Below are positions 15,796-24,256 of a DNA stretch of 34,372 bases, piece by piece. The position numbers and the translations under genes were made by a program. The DNA is taken from NCBI GenBank assembly GCA_937951935.1, contig CALGAM010000091.1, positions 1 through 34,372 on the forward strand, given 5' to 3'. The DNA is from an uncultured Micromonospora sp. GTDB lineage: Bacteria > Actinomycetota > Actinomycetes > Mycobacteriales > Micromonosporaceae. Below the pieces are notes generated by a model that was not told the DNA's origin, made no database searches, and worked only from the letters and a program-made list of their open reading frames with translations. Positions within the stretch are counted from its first letter, which is position 1; the number at the start of each line of letters is the position of its first letter.

Positions 15796-18700
15796 ATGCC
15801 GACGTCCGGCGCGCCCCCGGTGCGCGACGGCACCACCGACGCCGTCCGCGCCTTCCGACACGCCGCTCCGCTGGCCGAGCGCCACGCGTACCGCGACGCC
15901 CGGCCGGACGGCGACCGGCTCGACCGGGCCCGCGAACGGTGGGAACGTTGGCGTCAGGCGGCGCCGTTCGGGCGGGGCAGCCCGGACGGCGCCGCCGCCG
16001 GGCGCGCCGGCGCGGGCACGGGGTCGACCGCGCCGGGCGGTACGGCCGGCCGGCAAGGCGGCGCGCTCGACGGATCGGAGCTGTGGCGCCGTCGGCTCGC
16101 CGCGGCCGGGCTGGACGAGGCCGGGATGCTGGCCGTACTCGCCGCGGACGGCGGCCCCGAGCCGGACTGGGCCGCCGACCTGCTCGCCGCCTACGGCGTA
16201 CCGGGGTCGGGCACGCCGGACGGCGAACGCCAGCAGGATCGCCCGCCGGAGGCCGGAGGCGGACCCGATCCCGCCCCGGATGTCGCGCCCGGTCGGGACG
16301 GCGGCGACGGCGACCGGCGGCCCGACCAGGAGCTGCCGTTCGTGGCCCTGGCCGAACCACTGGTGACCTGGGCGCGCCGGCGCCTTCACGCCCACCTCGA
16401 CACCATCGCGTGCGACCGGCTGCCGCCCGCCGGACGTCTCACCGAACTGCTGCTGCGCGGGCTGCGCCCCCGGCTGAACGCCATGGTGCAGCGGACCTGC
16501 CTGCTGGAGCTGGCCGCCGACCGCGCGGCGGGTCGGCTCGCGGGGCGGACCCCCGAGGAGCGGTTCGCCTCGTTCCAGCGGCGACTGCGGGATCCACGGG
16601 AACGGTACCGGCTGCTGATCCGGTACCCGGTGCTGGCCCGCCAGCTGGCGGTGACCGGGCGGGCCTGGGTACACCAGGCGGTCGAGTTGGTGACCCGGCT
16701 CGCCGCCGACCTGCCGGACCTGGTCCGGACCTTCTCCCCGGACCGCGACCCGGGCGGCGTCGTCGACGTCGTCACCGGGCTCGGCGACCCCCACCGCGGG
16801 GCGCGGACGGTGGCGATGGTGCGCTTCGCGTCCGGGCCGCCGGTGGTGTACAAACCCCGTCCGTCGGCCGTCGACCGCCACTTCCAGGACCTGCTGGCCT
16901 GGGTCAACGCGCGCACGTCGGGCCCGCGCCTGCGGGTGCTGCGCTGCCTGGACCGGGGTTCCTACGGCTGGATGGAGTACGTCGAGTCGGCCCCGCCGGC
17001 CGACCCCGAGGCGGCCCGCTGCTTCCACCGGCGCCAGGGTGCCCTGCTGGCCCTGCTGTACCTGCTGCACGCCGGCGACTTCCACGCCGAGAACCTGGTT
17101 CAGGCCGGCGACCAGCCGGTGTTGGTGGACCTGGAGACGCTCCTGCAGCCCGAGCTGCCGTCGCTGCGCCCGGCCGGGGAGTCGGGGGCGGAACGGCTGG
17201 CCGCCGACCTGGCCTCCGGCTCGGTGTTGCACGCCGGGCTGCTGCCGACGCGCCCCGCCCCGTGGGGCGGGACCCGGGCCGGCATGGCCGGCCCCGAGGC
17301 GACCCGACCGCACCGGGCGGTGGTACGGCTGCCCACCGTGGTCGCGTCGGGAACCGACCGGATGCGCATCGAGTTGGCGTACCCGGACGAGGTGGCGCCC
17401 GCGGACGGCCCGTCCCGGGACGCGGACAGCCCGACCGGCGCCGACGTGGGCCTGGTCCGGCCCAGGGAACAGGTGGAGCAGGTCGTACGCGGCTTCACCG
17501 AGGTCTACCACCTGCTGGCCGAGCACCGGGACGAACTCGCCGCGCCGGACGGGCCGCTGGCCGCCTTCGCCTCGGACGAGGTCCGCGTCCTGGTCCGGGA
17601 CACCATGACGTACGCCGTGCTGCTCAGCGCGTCCTTCCACCCCAGCCTGCTGGTCGACGGGCTGGACCGGGAGCGGCACCTCGACCGGCTGTGGAGCGAG
17701 GCCGCGCGGCGGCCGGGCCTGGCGGCGGTCATCGAGGCGGAGCGCCGGGATCTGTGGCAGGGGGACGTCCCGGTGTTCCGGACCGGGGCGGCCGGCGGTC
17801 CGGTGCGGGACAGCCGTGGGGTGGCGATACCGGACCTCACGGTGGTGCCGGGCCTGCGGATCGCCCGGGACATCCTCGCCCGGCTCGGCCCGGCGGACCT
17901 GGCACGGCAGACCTGGCTGATCCGGGCCTGCCTGGCGGTGAACGGGATCCGGCGCCAGCAGCGCTTCCTGTTTCACCGGTACCCGACGGAGCCGGCCGCG
18001 ACACCCGCGCCGGACGCCCGGATCGCCGACGCCGCCAGCGGGATCGCCGACCAGCTGGCCGCGCTCGCCGTCCGGGACGACGGGGGCGCGGCGTGGATCG
18101 GGGCGCAGTTCGGTTTCCACCGCACCTGCGCCGTCGGGGTGCTCGGGCCGGGCCTGCACGACGGGCTGCTGGGCATCGCGCTCTTTCTCGCCCGCCACGC
18201 CGACCTCACCGGGGACCGGACCGCCCGGCGCCTGGCCCGGGACACCGTCCGGACCGCCGTCGCCCAGGTGCGTCGGGGCCTGCTCGGCCGGGTGGTCGGC
18301 CTGTGCGGGCTGGGGGGAGCGGTCTACGCCCTGAGCCACCTCGGCGCCCTGTGGGCCGACGACCGTCTCCTCGCCGAGGCGGCCGACCTCGCCGAGGACC
18401 TGGGGGCGCTGCTGCCCGGCGACACCCAGTACGAGGTGATGGAGGGCACGGCCGGCGCACTGTTCGGCCTGGTCGCGCGGCATCACGCCGGGCCGTCCGG
18501 GAGGCTGCTGGACCTGGTCAGGACAGCCGCCGACCACCTGGTGGCGGCCCAGCGCGGGTACGGGTCGGGGGCAAGCTGGCTGCCGGCGGAGCTGGTCGCC
18601 ACCGGCCTCGCCGACCGGCCGCTGGCGGGCTTCGGCCACGGCACGTCCGGCGTCGCCGCGGCTCTCCTCGCCGCCGCCGAGCTGCTCGGGGACGACACCT

Positions 18701-19266
18701 ACCGGATGGCCGCGGCGCGCGGCTTCGACTACGAGCGGGACCTCTTCGACCCCGGTGGTGGGTACTGGCGCGACATCCGCGACCACGCGCGGGTTGGCGA
18801 GGTCGCGGTGGAGTTCGACGACGACGGCCCGGAGCGCGCCCGCCGCCCGGTCGCCTGGTGCCACGGTTCGCCGGGGGTGGGGATGTCGCGGCTGTGGGCC
18901 GTCGCCTCGCCCGGCGTGGTGGGGTCCCGGGTCGAGCCGTCGGAGGAGCTGTCCGTGGCGATCGCCGACACCCTCCGGGAGGGCTTCGGCAACGGCCACT
19001 CGCTCTGCCACGGCGACCTGGGCAGTCTGGACTTCCTGCAACTGGCCGCCGACCGAACCGGCGACCCGCTCCTGCGGGAGCGCGTCCGGCGCCAGGCCGC
19101 GACGACACTGGACGCGGCCGACCGGACGGGTTGGCACTGCGGGCTACACCGCGACATCGGGCTGCCCGGCCTGCTCACCGGACTGGCCGGTATCGGCTAC
19201 GGCCTGCTGCGGCTACTCGCCCCGGACCGGGTGCCCTCGGTCCTCGCCCAGGAGCCACCCCGCTGA
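15796..19266 (+). CDS. lanM: Class II lanthipeptide synthetase LanM
   Basis: A 1156-residue bifunctional enzyme: it phosphorylates and eliminates Ser/Thr of the precursor and then closes thioether rings with Cys. The dehydratase half (about 200-760) shows VVYKPRP (K353), HAGDFHAENL (D428, H430, N433) and VDLETLLQPE (D445, E447). The C-terminal LanC-like cyclase (about 775-1150) shows GFGHGTSG (H948) and zinc ligands C1022 (WCHGSPG) and C1071-H1072 (LCHGDLG), so both activities look intact. Residues about 55-180 contain two disordered Gly/Pro/Asp-rich stretches, making it longer than many LanMs. ATG at 15796 has no clear ribosome site, so translation is probably coupled to the precursor. No LanT or protease gene adjoins it. 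Confidence 0.95.
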   Translation: MPTSGAPPVRDGTTDAVRAFRHAAPLAERHAYRDARPDGDRLDRARERWERWRQAAPFGRGSPDGAAAGRAGAGTGSTAPGGTAGRQGGALDGSELWRRRLAAAGLDEAGMLAVLAADGGPEPDWAADLLAAYGVPGSGTPDGERQQDRPPEAGGGPDPAPDVAPGRDGGDGDRRPDQELPFVALAEPLVTWARRRLHAHLDTIACDRLPPAGRLTELLLRGLRPRLNAMVQRTCLLELAADRAAGRLAGRTPEERFASFQRRLRDPRERYRLLIRYPVLARQLAVTGRAWVHQAVELVTRLAADLPDLVRTFSPDRDPGGVVDVVTGLGDPHRGARTVAMVRFASGPPVVYKPRPSAVDRHFQDLLAWVNARTSGPRLRVLRCLDRGSYGWMEYVESAPPADPEAARCFHRRQGALLALLYLLHAGDFHAENLVQAGDQPVLVDLETLLQPELPSLRPAGESGAERLAADLASGSVLHAGLLPTRPAPWGGTRAGMAGPEATRPHRAVVRLPTVVASGTDRMRIELAYPDEVAPADGPSRDADSPTGADVGLVRPREQVEQVVRGFTEVYHLLAEHRDELAAPDGPLAAFASDEVRVLVRDTMTYAVLLSASFHPSLLVDGLDRERHLDRLWSEAARRPGLAAVIEAERRDLWQGDVPVFRTGAAGGPVRDSRGVAIPDLTVVPGLRIARDILARLGPADLARQTWLIRACLAVNGIRRQQRFLFHRYPTEPAATPAPDARIADAASGIADQLAALAVRDDGGAAWIGAQFGFHRTCAVGVLGPGLHDGLLGIALFLARHADLTGDRTARRLARDTVRTAVAQVRRGLLGRVVGLCGLGGAVYALSHLGALWADDRLLAEAADLAEDLGALLPGDTQYEVMEGTAGALFGLVARHHAGPSGRLLDLVRTAADHLVAAQRGYGSGASWLPAELVATGLADRPLAGFGHGTSGVAAALLAAAELLGDDTYRMAAARGFDYERDLFDPGGGYWRDIRDHARVGEVAVEFDDDGPERARRPVAWCHGSPGVGMSRLWAVASPGVVGSRVEPSEELSVAIADTLREGFGNGHSLCHGDLGSLDFLQLAADRTGDPLLRERVRRQAATTLDAADRTGWHCGLHRDIGLPGLLTGLAGIGYGLLRLLAPDRVPSVLAQEPPR

Positions 19267-19373
19267 GCGCCGAGGCCATCCCGCGGGGGCCGGAGCCACC
19301 CCGGACGTCGACCTCGCCGGGGACCGGGATGTCGCCCCGGGCCGGCAGACGGGTGTGAGCGGTCGGCCGCGGG

Positions 19374-19733
19374 CTACAGCCGTGCCCACAGTGGCGCGTC
19401 GGACCGGGGCCGCACCGGGACGGGCGAGGCCGCGGTGACGCCGCGCCGCCGTCCCGCGCTGCCGTGGCGGGCGCCCGCCGTGCAGGGCCCGGCGTGTCCC
19501 TCGCGTTCCCCACACCGGCCGCCGCCGGCGAGCAGCCGGTCGCAGAAGACCCGGTGGCGTTCGTGCTGCGCGTCCTCGGCGGAGACGGTGACCTCGCCGG
19601 CGTCGAGTTCCGGCAGGAACGCCAGCGACTCGGTCAACAGCGCGGCCAGTTCGGTGGCGGCGTCCAGCGTGGGTACGGTGACCCGGAGGTGGATGACGTG
19701 TCCGGGCGCCTCGCCGCGACCGGGTTCGTCCAT
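19374..19733 (-). CDS. Small hypothetical protein with paired Cys/His motif
   Basis: I do not recognise a family. The 119-residue product has a beta-alpha-beta-like N-terminal part (VIHLRVTVPTLDAATELAALLTESLAFL), an acidic middle with VTVSAEDAQHERHRVFCDRLL, then a motif C-x7-C-x5-H-x3-C (C73, C81, H87, C91 approximately) that could bind a metal, and an Arg-rich disordered tail. ATG at 19733 follows GAAAGGA at eight bases. It converges on lanM with 107 bp between stops and is divergent from the acyl-CoA synthetase. Longer upstream reading in this frame runs through antisense of the synthetase and is not credible. Confidence 0.7.
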   Translation of the reverse strand: MDEPGRGEAPGHVIHLRVTVPTLDAATELAALLTESLAFLPELDAGEVTVSAEDAQHERHRVFCDRLLAGGGRCGEREGHAGPCTAGARHGSAGRRRGVTAASPVPVRPRSDAPLWARL

Positions 19734-19979
19734 GTGGGGGTCCTTTCTCGTCCTGGTCAGCGCCTGTCCTGCCCGCCTCGCGCCACGCCTCGAACCGCCA
19801 CGCGGCGGGCGTCCCGATAGCTTAGTGACGTACCGGACGAATCCAGGCTCGCCACTCCCACCCAATCTCAACTTTCCGTAGTCATCCATACACTCAGAGG
19901 TATGGTGCGGCGTCGTTCGTGAACCGGCACTAGCCGAGCGGAAGAAACAGCCAATACCCTTCGGTAACCGCGACTTAAC

Positions 19980-19993
19980 GTGACCCCCGTCAC
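19980..19993. promoter_or_regulatory. CRP-like operator upstream of the acyl-CoA synthetase
   Basis: GTGACCCCCGTCAC is a GTGA-N6-TCAC dyad (CGTGAC/GTCACG with flanks) 28 bp before the ATG at 20022. It matches the half-sites of CRP/GlxR-type cAMP regulators of actinobacteria, which often control lipid and carbon genes. Position near the start suggests repression. The rest of 19734-20021 is AT-richer and holds no other gene I can support. Confidence 0.45.
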
Positions 19994-20021
19994 GCGACGA
20001 TATCCGGAGGCTGCCCCCGTC

Positions 20022-21845
20022 ATGTCTCTCGACGTCCCCTACCGGTCCATCCCCGACATGTTCCTGCAACGTGTCGCGGCCACCCCCGACCGTGACGCGT
20101 TCGGCCACCCCGCCCCGGACGACTCCGGTCCGGTCTGGCTCACCTGGAGCCAGGTCGCCCAGCGCGCGAAGGCGATCGCCGCCGGGCTGCGCGGGCTGGG
20201 CATCGACCACGAGGACCGGGTGGCGATCATCTCCAACACCCGGATCGAGTGGGTGATCGCCGACCTGGGAATCATGTGTGCCGGCGGCGCGACCACCACC
20301 GTCTACCCGACGACCGACCCGGAGGGCACCACCTTCATCGTCGCCGACTCCGGCTCCAAGGTCGTGATCGCCGAGAACCCCGCACAGGCCGCCAAGCTCG
20401 CCGGGGCAGACCTGCCCGCGGTGACCCACGTCGTGCTCATCGACGGCCAGCCCGATCCTGCGGCCACTCCCCCGCAGCTCACCCTCGCCGATCTCGAGGT
20501 GCAGGGCACGCTCGCGTTGGAGCGCGAGCCCGACCTCGTCGACAGGATCGTCGGGGAGATCACGCCGGACCGCCTGGCCACCCTGATCTACACCTCGGGC
20601 ACCACGGGCCAGCCCAAGGGTGTCGAGCTGCTGCACGCCGGATGGTGCTGGGAGGCGGTCGCCCAGGCGGAAGTGGATCTCCTTCAGCCCACCGACCTGC
20701 AGTACCTCTGGCTTCCGCTGTCGCACTCGTTCGGCAAGACGCTGCTCTGCGGGGTGGTGCACGTCGGAGTTCCCACCTATGTGGACGGTCGGCTGGACAG
20801 GCTCGTCGACCTGCTCGGCGTGGTCCGCCCGACCCTGATGTGCGGTGCGCCCCGGATCTTCGAGAAGGTCTACAACGCCGCCGTCACCAACGCCCAGAGC
20901 AGCGCCGTGAAGGCGAAGATCTTCGCCTGGGCGGTGCGCACCGGCAGGCGCCGGGTGGACCTGGAACAGGCGGGCCAACCGCTACCCGTCGGGCTGCGGA
21001 TCAGCTACGCGATCGCCCGGAAGTTGGTCTTCAGCAAGCTCCAGGCCCGGCTGGGTGGCCGGATCCGCATCCTGGTCTCCGGCTCCGCGCCCCTGAGCAA
21101 GGAGATCGCCGCGTTCTTCGCCGCCGCCGGCCTGCCGATCTCCGAGGGGTACGGTCTCACCGAGGCCAGTGCCGGCAACTTCGTCAACCGGCCGGGACGC
21201 CTGAAGATCGGCACCGTCGGCCAGCCCCTCGGCGACCTGGAGTGCAGGATCGACTCCGACGGCGAGATCCTCCTCCGGGGGGTGCCCGTGATGCGCGGCT
21301 ACCACAACCTGCCCGAGGAGACCGCGGCCGCGTTCACCCCGGACGGCTTCTTCCGGACCGGCGACATCGGCGAACTCGACGCCGACGGGTACCTCACCAT
21401 CACCGACCGGAAGAAGGACCTGGTCAAGACGTCCGGCGGCAAGTACATCGCCCCCTCGGCGATCGAGGGGATGTTCAAGGCGCTGTGCCCGTACACCGCG
21501 CAGGCGGTGGTGATCGGCCAGGCCCGCAACTACTGCACGATGCTGGTCAGCCTGGACCCCGACGGCATCACCGCCTGGGCCGCCGGTGGGCCGCTGGCCG
21601 GCCGGTCGTACGCCGAGATCGTCGCCTCCCCCGAGGTGCGCGCCCTGGTCGAGGGGTACGTCGAGCAGCTCAACGCCAAGCTCAACCGGTGGGAGACGAT
21701 CAAGAAGGTGACCGTCCTGCCCCGGGAGCTGACCATCGAGAACGGCGAGCTGACCCCCTCGATGAAGATCAAGCGAAACGTCGTGGAGGCCAACTTCGCC
21801 GCGGAGATCGACAAGATGTACGAGGGAAGCCTGGCCCAACTCTGA
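20022..21845 (+). CDS. Long-chain fatty-acid--CoA ligase (FadD15-like)
   Basis: A 607-residue AMP-forming acyl-CoA synthetase: fatty acid + ATP + CoA to acyl-CoA, feeding degradation or lipid synthesis. Motifs in order are the P-loop YTSGTTGQPKGVE, LPLSHSFGKTL, the adenylate motif GYGLTEASAG, EILLRGVPVMRGYHN, the hinge RTGDIGELDADGYLTITDRKKDLVKTSGGKYIAP and, near the C terminus, LTPSMKIKRNVV with the catalytic Lys. The length and the long insert before the adenylate motif fit the long-chain group. I chose ATG at 20022 with GGAGG about 12 bases upstream; a GTG at 19980 is in frame but lies inside the CRP-like dyad. Single-gene unit, ending at a strong stem-loop. Confidence 0.95.
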   Translation: MSLDVPYRSIPDMFLQRVAATPDRDAFGHPAPDDSGPVWLTWSQVAQRAKAIAAGLRGLGIDHEDRVAIISNTRIEWVIADLGIMCAGGATTTVYPTTDPEGTTFIVADSGSKVVIAENPAQAAKLAGADLPAVTHVVLIDGQPDPAATPPQLTLADLEVQGTLALEREPDLVDRIVGEITPDRLATLIYTSGTTGQPKGVELLHAGWCWEAVAQAEVDLLQPTDLQYLWLPLSHSFGKTLLCGVVHVGVPTYVDGRLDRLVDLLGVVRPTLMCGAPRIFEKVYNAAVTNAQSSAVKAKIFAWAVRTGRRRVDLEQAGQPLPVGLRISYAIARKLVFSKLQARLGGRIRILVSGSAPLSKEIAAFFAAAGLPISEGYGLTEASAGNFVNRPGRLKIGTVGQPLGDLECRIDSDGEILLRGVPVMRGYHNLPEETAAAFTPDGFFRTGDIGELDADGYLTITDRKKDLVKTSGGKYIAPSAIEGMFKALCPYTAQAVVIGQARNYCTMLVSLDPDGITAWAAGGPLAGRSYAEIVASPEVRALVEGYVEQLNAKLNRWETIKKVTVLPRELTIENGELTPSMKIKRNVVEANFAAEIDKMYEGSLAQL

Positions 21846-21857
21846 CCGCGCCGCGAC

Positions 21858-21893
21858 GCCGGGTGCGGCTGCCTCCACCCCGCCGCACCCGGC
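21858..21893. terminator. Bidirectional terminator-like stem-loop
   Basis: GCCGGGTGCGG (21858-21868) and its exact complement CCGCACCCGGC (21883-21893) form an 11-bp stem with a 14-nt loop, between the converging synthetase and MocR genes. It probably ends transcripts from both sides; there is no T-run. Confidence 0.65.
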
Positions 21894-21906
21894 CGCGGGC
21901 GCGTCC

Positions 21907-23364
21907 TCAGGCGATGACGACGGGCTCCCGCCAGAGCGGCCCGGCCGCCCGGTCGAGGTCGTAGCGGACCGCCGCGAGCCGACGTACCGCCTCGGTCAGC
22001 TCGGCGGCGGGGAGCGTGAACGGAATCCGGAGGAACCGCTCCAGGGTGCCGTCCAGACCGAACCGGGGGCCCGGGGCGATCCGCACCCCGGCCTGTTCGG
22101 CGGCCCGGGCCAGGGCGCTGGAGATCGGCCCGTCCAGTTCCGCCCAGAGCGCCACCCCACCCTGCGGCGGCCGGACGCGCCAGGTCGGCAGCTCGTCACG
22201 GAGCACGGCCAGCAGGGCGTCCCGCTGCTCGGCGAGCTGGGCGCGACGGGCCGGGACGATCGTGTCGGCGTGGTCGAGGAGCCGTACCGCCACGAGCTGG
22301 TCCAGCACCGGCCCGGCCATGTCGACCCCGACCCGGGCCGCGGCCAGCCGCTGCACCTGCGGCGCGGAGGCGCGGATCCAGCCGATGCGCAGCCCGCCCC
22401 AGTACGGCTTGCTCATCCCGCCGATCGTGAACACCCGGGAGTGCCGGTCGAAGAGCGCGGTCGGGGGCGGCACCTCGACCCCGGCCAGCGGAAGCTCCAC
22501 GAAGGACTCGTCGACGACCAGGTCCGTTCCCGTGGTGTGGGCGGTCGCCACCACCCGCTCGCGGAGCTCGGCCGGCATCAGGTGGCCGGTGGGGTTCTGG
22601 AACTCGGGGATCAGGTACGCCAGCCGGGGCCGGATCTGTCGTAGCCCGCCGAGCAGCAGGTCGGGGTCCCAGCCGGTGCCCTCGGCGTCCAGGCCGTGCG
22701 TGGCGATCCGGGCCCGCCGGGCGGCGAGGGCGGCCAGCGCGTTCGGGTAGGTCGGCGACTCCACCAGCACCCCCGCCCCGGCCGGCAGCGCCAGTCGCAA
22801 CACCAGGTCGAGGGCGTGCTGCACGCCGTTGGTCACCAGGATCTGCTCGGGGCTGGTCGGCAGCCCGCGCGCGGTGAAGCGCGCGGCGACCGCGGCCCGC
22901 AGTTCGATGATGCCGGTCGGGTGGTATCCGTCGCCCTTGAGGTAGCGTGGCAGGTCGTCGGCGGCGGCCCTGGCGGCGTCGGCCAGTTCGGGCGGGGCCG
23001 CGAGCGCGGCGCACCCGAGGTCGATGACGTCGAGGTCGTCCAGCGGGGCCAGCATGCCGTTGCTGCCCACCCGGTGGCCGTTCGGCAGGGTGGACCAGCT
23101 TCCGGCACCGCGCCGGCTGGTCAGGTGTCCGGTCTCCCGCAGCGCGCGGTACGCGGCGGTCACCGTGGTCCGGCTGACCCCGAGCGCCTCGGCCAGCTCC
23201 CGTTCCGCCGGCAGCCGGACACCGAGCGGCAGCCGGCCGTCGGCGAGGAGACCACGGACGGCCCCGGCCAGCGCGAGGTAGTCGGGACTGCGGCGCCGCC
23301 CGGGCAGTGCATGCCACTGGCCGAGCATCCGAGCCAGATGAGGACCACGGATCAGGCCACTCAT
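21907..23364 (-). CDS. MocR-type regulator (GntR DNA-binding domain + aminotransferase-like domain)
   Basis: A 485-residue PLP-dependent regulator. Residues about 25-95 are a GntR winged helix (LPAERELAEALGVSRTTVTAAYRAL), then a linker, then a fold-type I aminotransferase-like domain with PLP lysine K319 in GGMSKPYWGGLRIGW, and TNGVQHALD, ESPTYPNAL and EFQNPTGH motifs. Such proteins usually bind PLP or an amino-acid adduct to control a neighbouring gene. ATG at 23364 has GGGAGG seven bases upstream; the GTG six bases earlier is too close to that site. It is divergent from a YczE-like membrane gene, the arrangement described for YczR regulators and yczE. Confidence 0.93.
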   Translation of the reverse strand: MSGLIRGPHLARMLGQWHALPGRRRSPDYLALAGAVRGLLADGRLPLGVRLPAERELAEALGVSRTTVTAAYRALRETGHLTSRRGAGSWSTLPNGHRVGSNGMLAPLDDLDVIDLGCAALAAPPELADAARAAADDLPRYLKGDGYHPTGIIELRAAVAARFTARGLPTSPEQILVTNGVQHALDLVLRLALPAGAGVLVESPTYPNALAALAARRARIATHGLDAEGTGWDPDLLLGGLRQIRPRLAYLIPEFQNPTGHLMPAELRERVVATAHTTGTDLVVDESFVELPLAGVEVPPPTALFDRHSRVFTIGGMSKPYWGGLRIGWIRASAPQVQRLAAARVGVDMAGPVLDQLVAVRLLDHADTIVPARRAQLAEQRDALLAVLRDELPTWRVRPPQGGVALWAELDGPISSALARAAEQAGVRIAPGPRFGLDGTLERFLRIPFTLPAAELTEAVRRLAAVRYDLDRAAGPLWREPVVIA

Positions 23365-23378
23365 AGCCACACCTCCCG

Positions 23379-23439
23379 GATTGGATCTTTGGCTCCCTGC
23401 AATTGGCCCTCAGAGTGGCATGCATGTCAACGATTGGCA
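23379..23439. promoter_or_regulatory. Divergent MocR/YczE promoter region with repeated ATTGG boxes
   Basis: ATTGG occurs at 23380, 23402 and 23433 in the same orientation, with a related TTTGGC at 23388. A consensus -35 TTGACA (23430-23425, minus strand) with GCCAAT or CCAATT 17-18 bp later could drive the regulator gene. MocR proteins commonly bind direct repeats between divergent promoters, so these boxes are candidate operator half-sites. Confidence 0.4.
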
Positions 23440-24176
23440 ACCATCCGGCTGCATCGACGCCGACAGGGGAGGCCAGTCCCCGGCGCCACGCGGGCCGCCC
23501 GTCCGGCGGCCGGCGGCTGGCGCGCCGGCTCCTGCAGCTGTACGCCGGACTGGTGCTCTACGGCGTCAGCATGGCGCTCATGATCGAGGCGGAGCTCGGT
23601 CTGGACCCCTGGGATGTCTTCCACCAGGGGCTGTCCCGGCGGACCGGCTTCTCCATCGGCGCCGTCACCATCGCGGTCGGCGCCCTGGTCCTCCTGCTGT
23701 GGATCCCCCTGCGGCAACGCCCGGGGCTCGGTACGGTCAGCAACGTCGTCGTCATCGGCGTGGCCGTCGACCTCGCGCTGGCCCTGCTGCCGACCGTCGC
23801 CACGCTGCCGGCCCGGATCGGCTTCCTCGCCGCCGGAATCGTGCTCAACGGCGTGGCGACCGGCCTGTACATCGGCGCCCGGTTCGGTCCCGGGCCGCGG
23901 GACGGGCTGATGACCGGTTTCGTGGCCCGCCACCCCCGGCACTCCATCCGGAGGGTACGGACCGTCATCGAGCTGACCGTGCTGGCGGCCGGCTGGATAC
24001 TCGGCGGCACCGTCGGGGTCGGCACCGTGGCGTACGCGCTCGGCATCGGTCCGCTGGTGCACTGGTTCATCCCGATGTTCACCGTGCGGCCGCCGGACGG
24101 GACGCCCGGACCGGCCGAGGAACGGCGGGACCGACGAGCCCACCGCGACCAGGCCGACACCAACTGTCTCCAGTAG
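23424..24176 (+). CDS. YczE/YitT-like integral membrane protein
   Basis: A roughly 250-residue membrane protein with about five predicted helices (residues about 38-55, 75-95, 105-130, 135-155 and 180-205). The motif GLDPWDVFHQGLSRRTGFSIGAVTI and the later GPGPRDGLMTG segment are characteristic of the YczE family. Function is not established. The start is uncertain: ATG at 23424 gives MSTIGNHPAAS; GTG at 23415 and TTG at 23403 are in frame; none has a clear ribosome site, so the message may have a very short leader. It is divergent from the MocR gene, which is its likely regulator. The C terminus is hydrophilic and disordered. Confidence 0.85.
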   Translation: MSTIGNHPAASTPTGEASPRRHAGRPSGGRRLARRLLQLYAGLVLYGVSMALMIEAELGLDPWDVFHQGLSRRTGFSIGAVTIAVGALVLLLWIPLRQRPGLGTVSNVVVIGVAVDLALALLPTVATLPARIGFLAAGIVLNGVATGLYIGARFGPGPRDGLMTGFVARHPRHSIRRVRTVIELTVLAAGWILGGTVGVGTVAYALGIGPLVHWFIPMFTVRPPDGTPGPAEERRDRRAHRDQADTNCLQ

Positions 24177-24181
24177 ACAGT
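24163..24181 (+). terminator. Hairpin spanning the YczE-like stop codon
   Basis: ACTGTCT and AGACAGT (7-bp arms, 5-nt loop) flank and include the TAG stop. It could terminate or stabilise the 3' end of the transcript; it is less GC-rich than its surroundings. Confidence 0.4.
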
Positions 24182-24256
24182 CGAGCCGTGAGGCGACGAG
24201 GAATGAACGTGTGACGACCTTTCCGCCGGCGGGATCGGCGCGGCATCATCTCACCC

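Noticed and set aside
15565..19137. A 1190-residue open frame antisense to lanM
   Set aside because: It mirrors the lanM codon pattern, is low-complexity Arg/Gly/Pro/Val, and has no domain; lanM has full catalytic motifs.
15796..19266. Class III/IV lanthipeptide synthetase, suggested by the LxLQ-like leader
   Set aside because: The protein has LanM dehydratase motifs and a zinc-ligand cyclase domain; no lyase or Ser/Thr kinase domain of class III/IV is seen.
19734..20978. N-terminal extension of the small Cys/His protein to 534 residues
   Set aside because: The extension is antisense to the acyl-CoA synthetase; ATG at 19733 has a good ribosome site.
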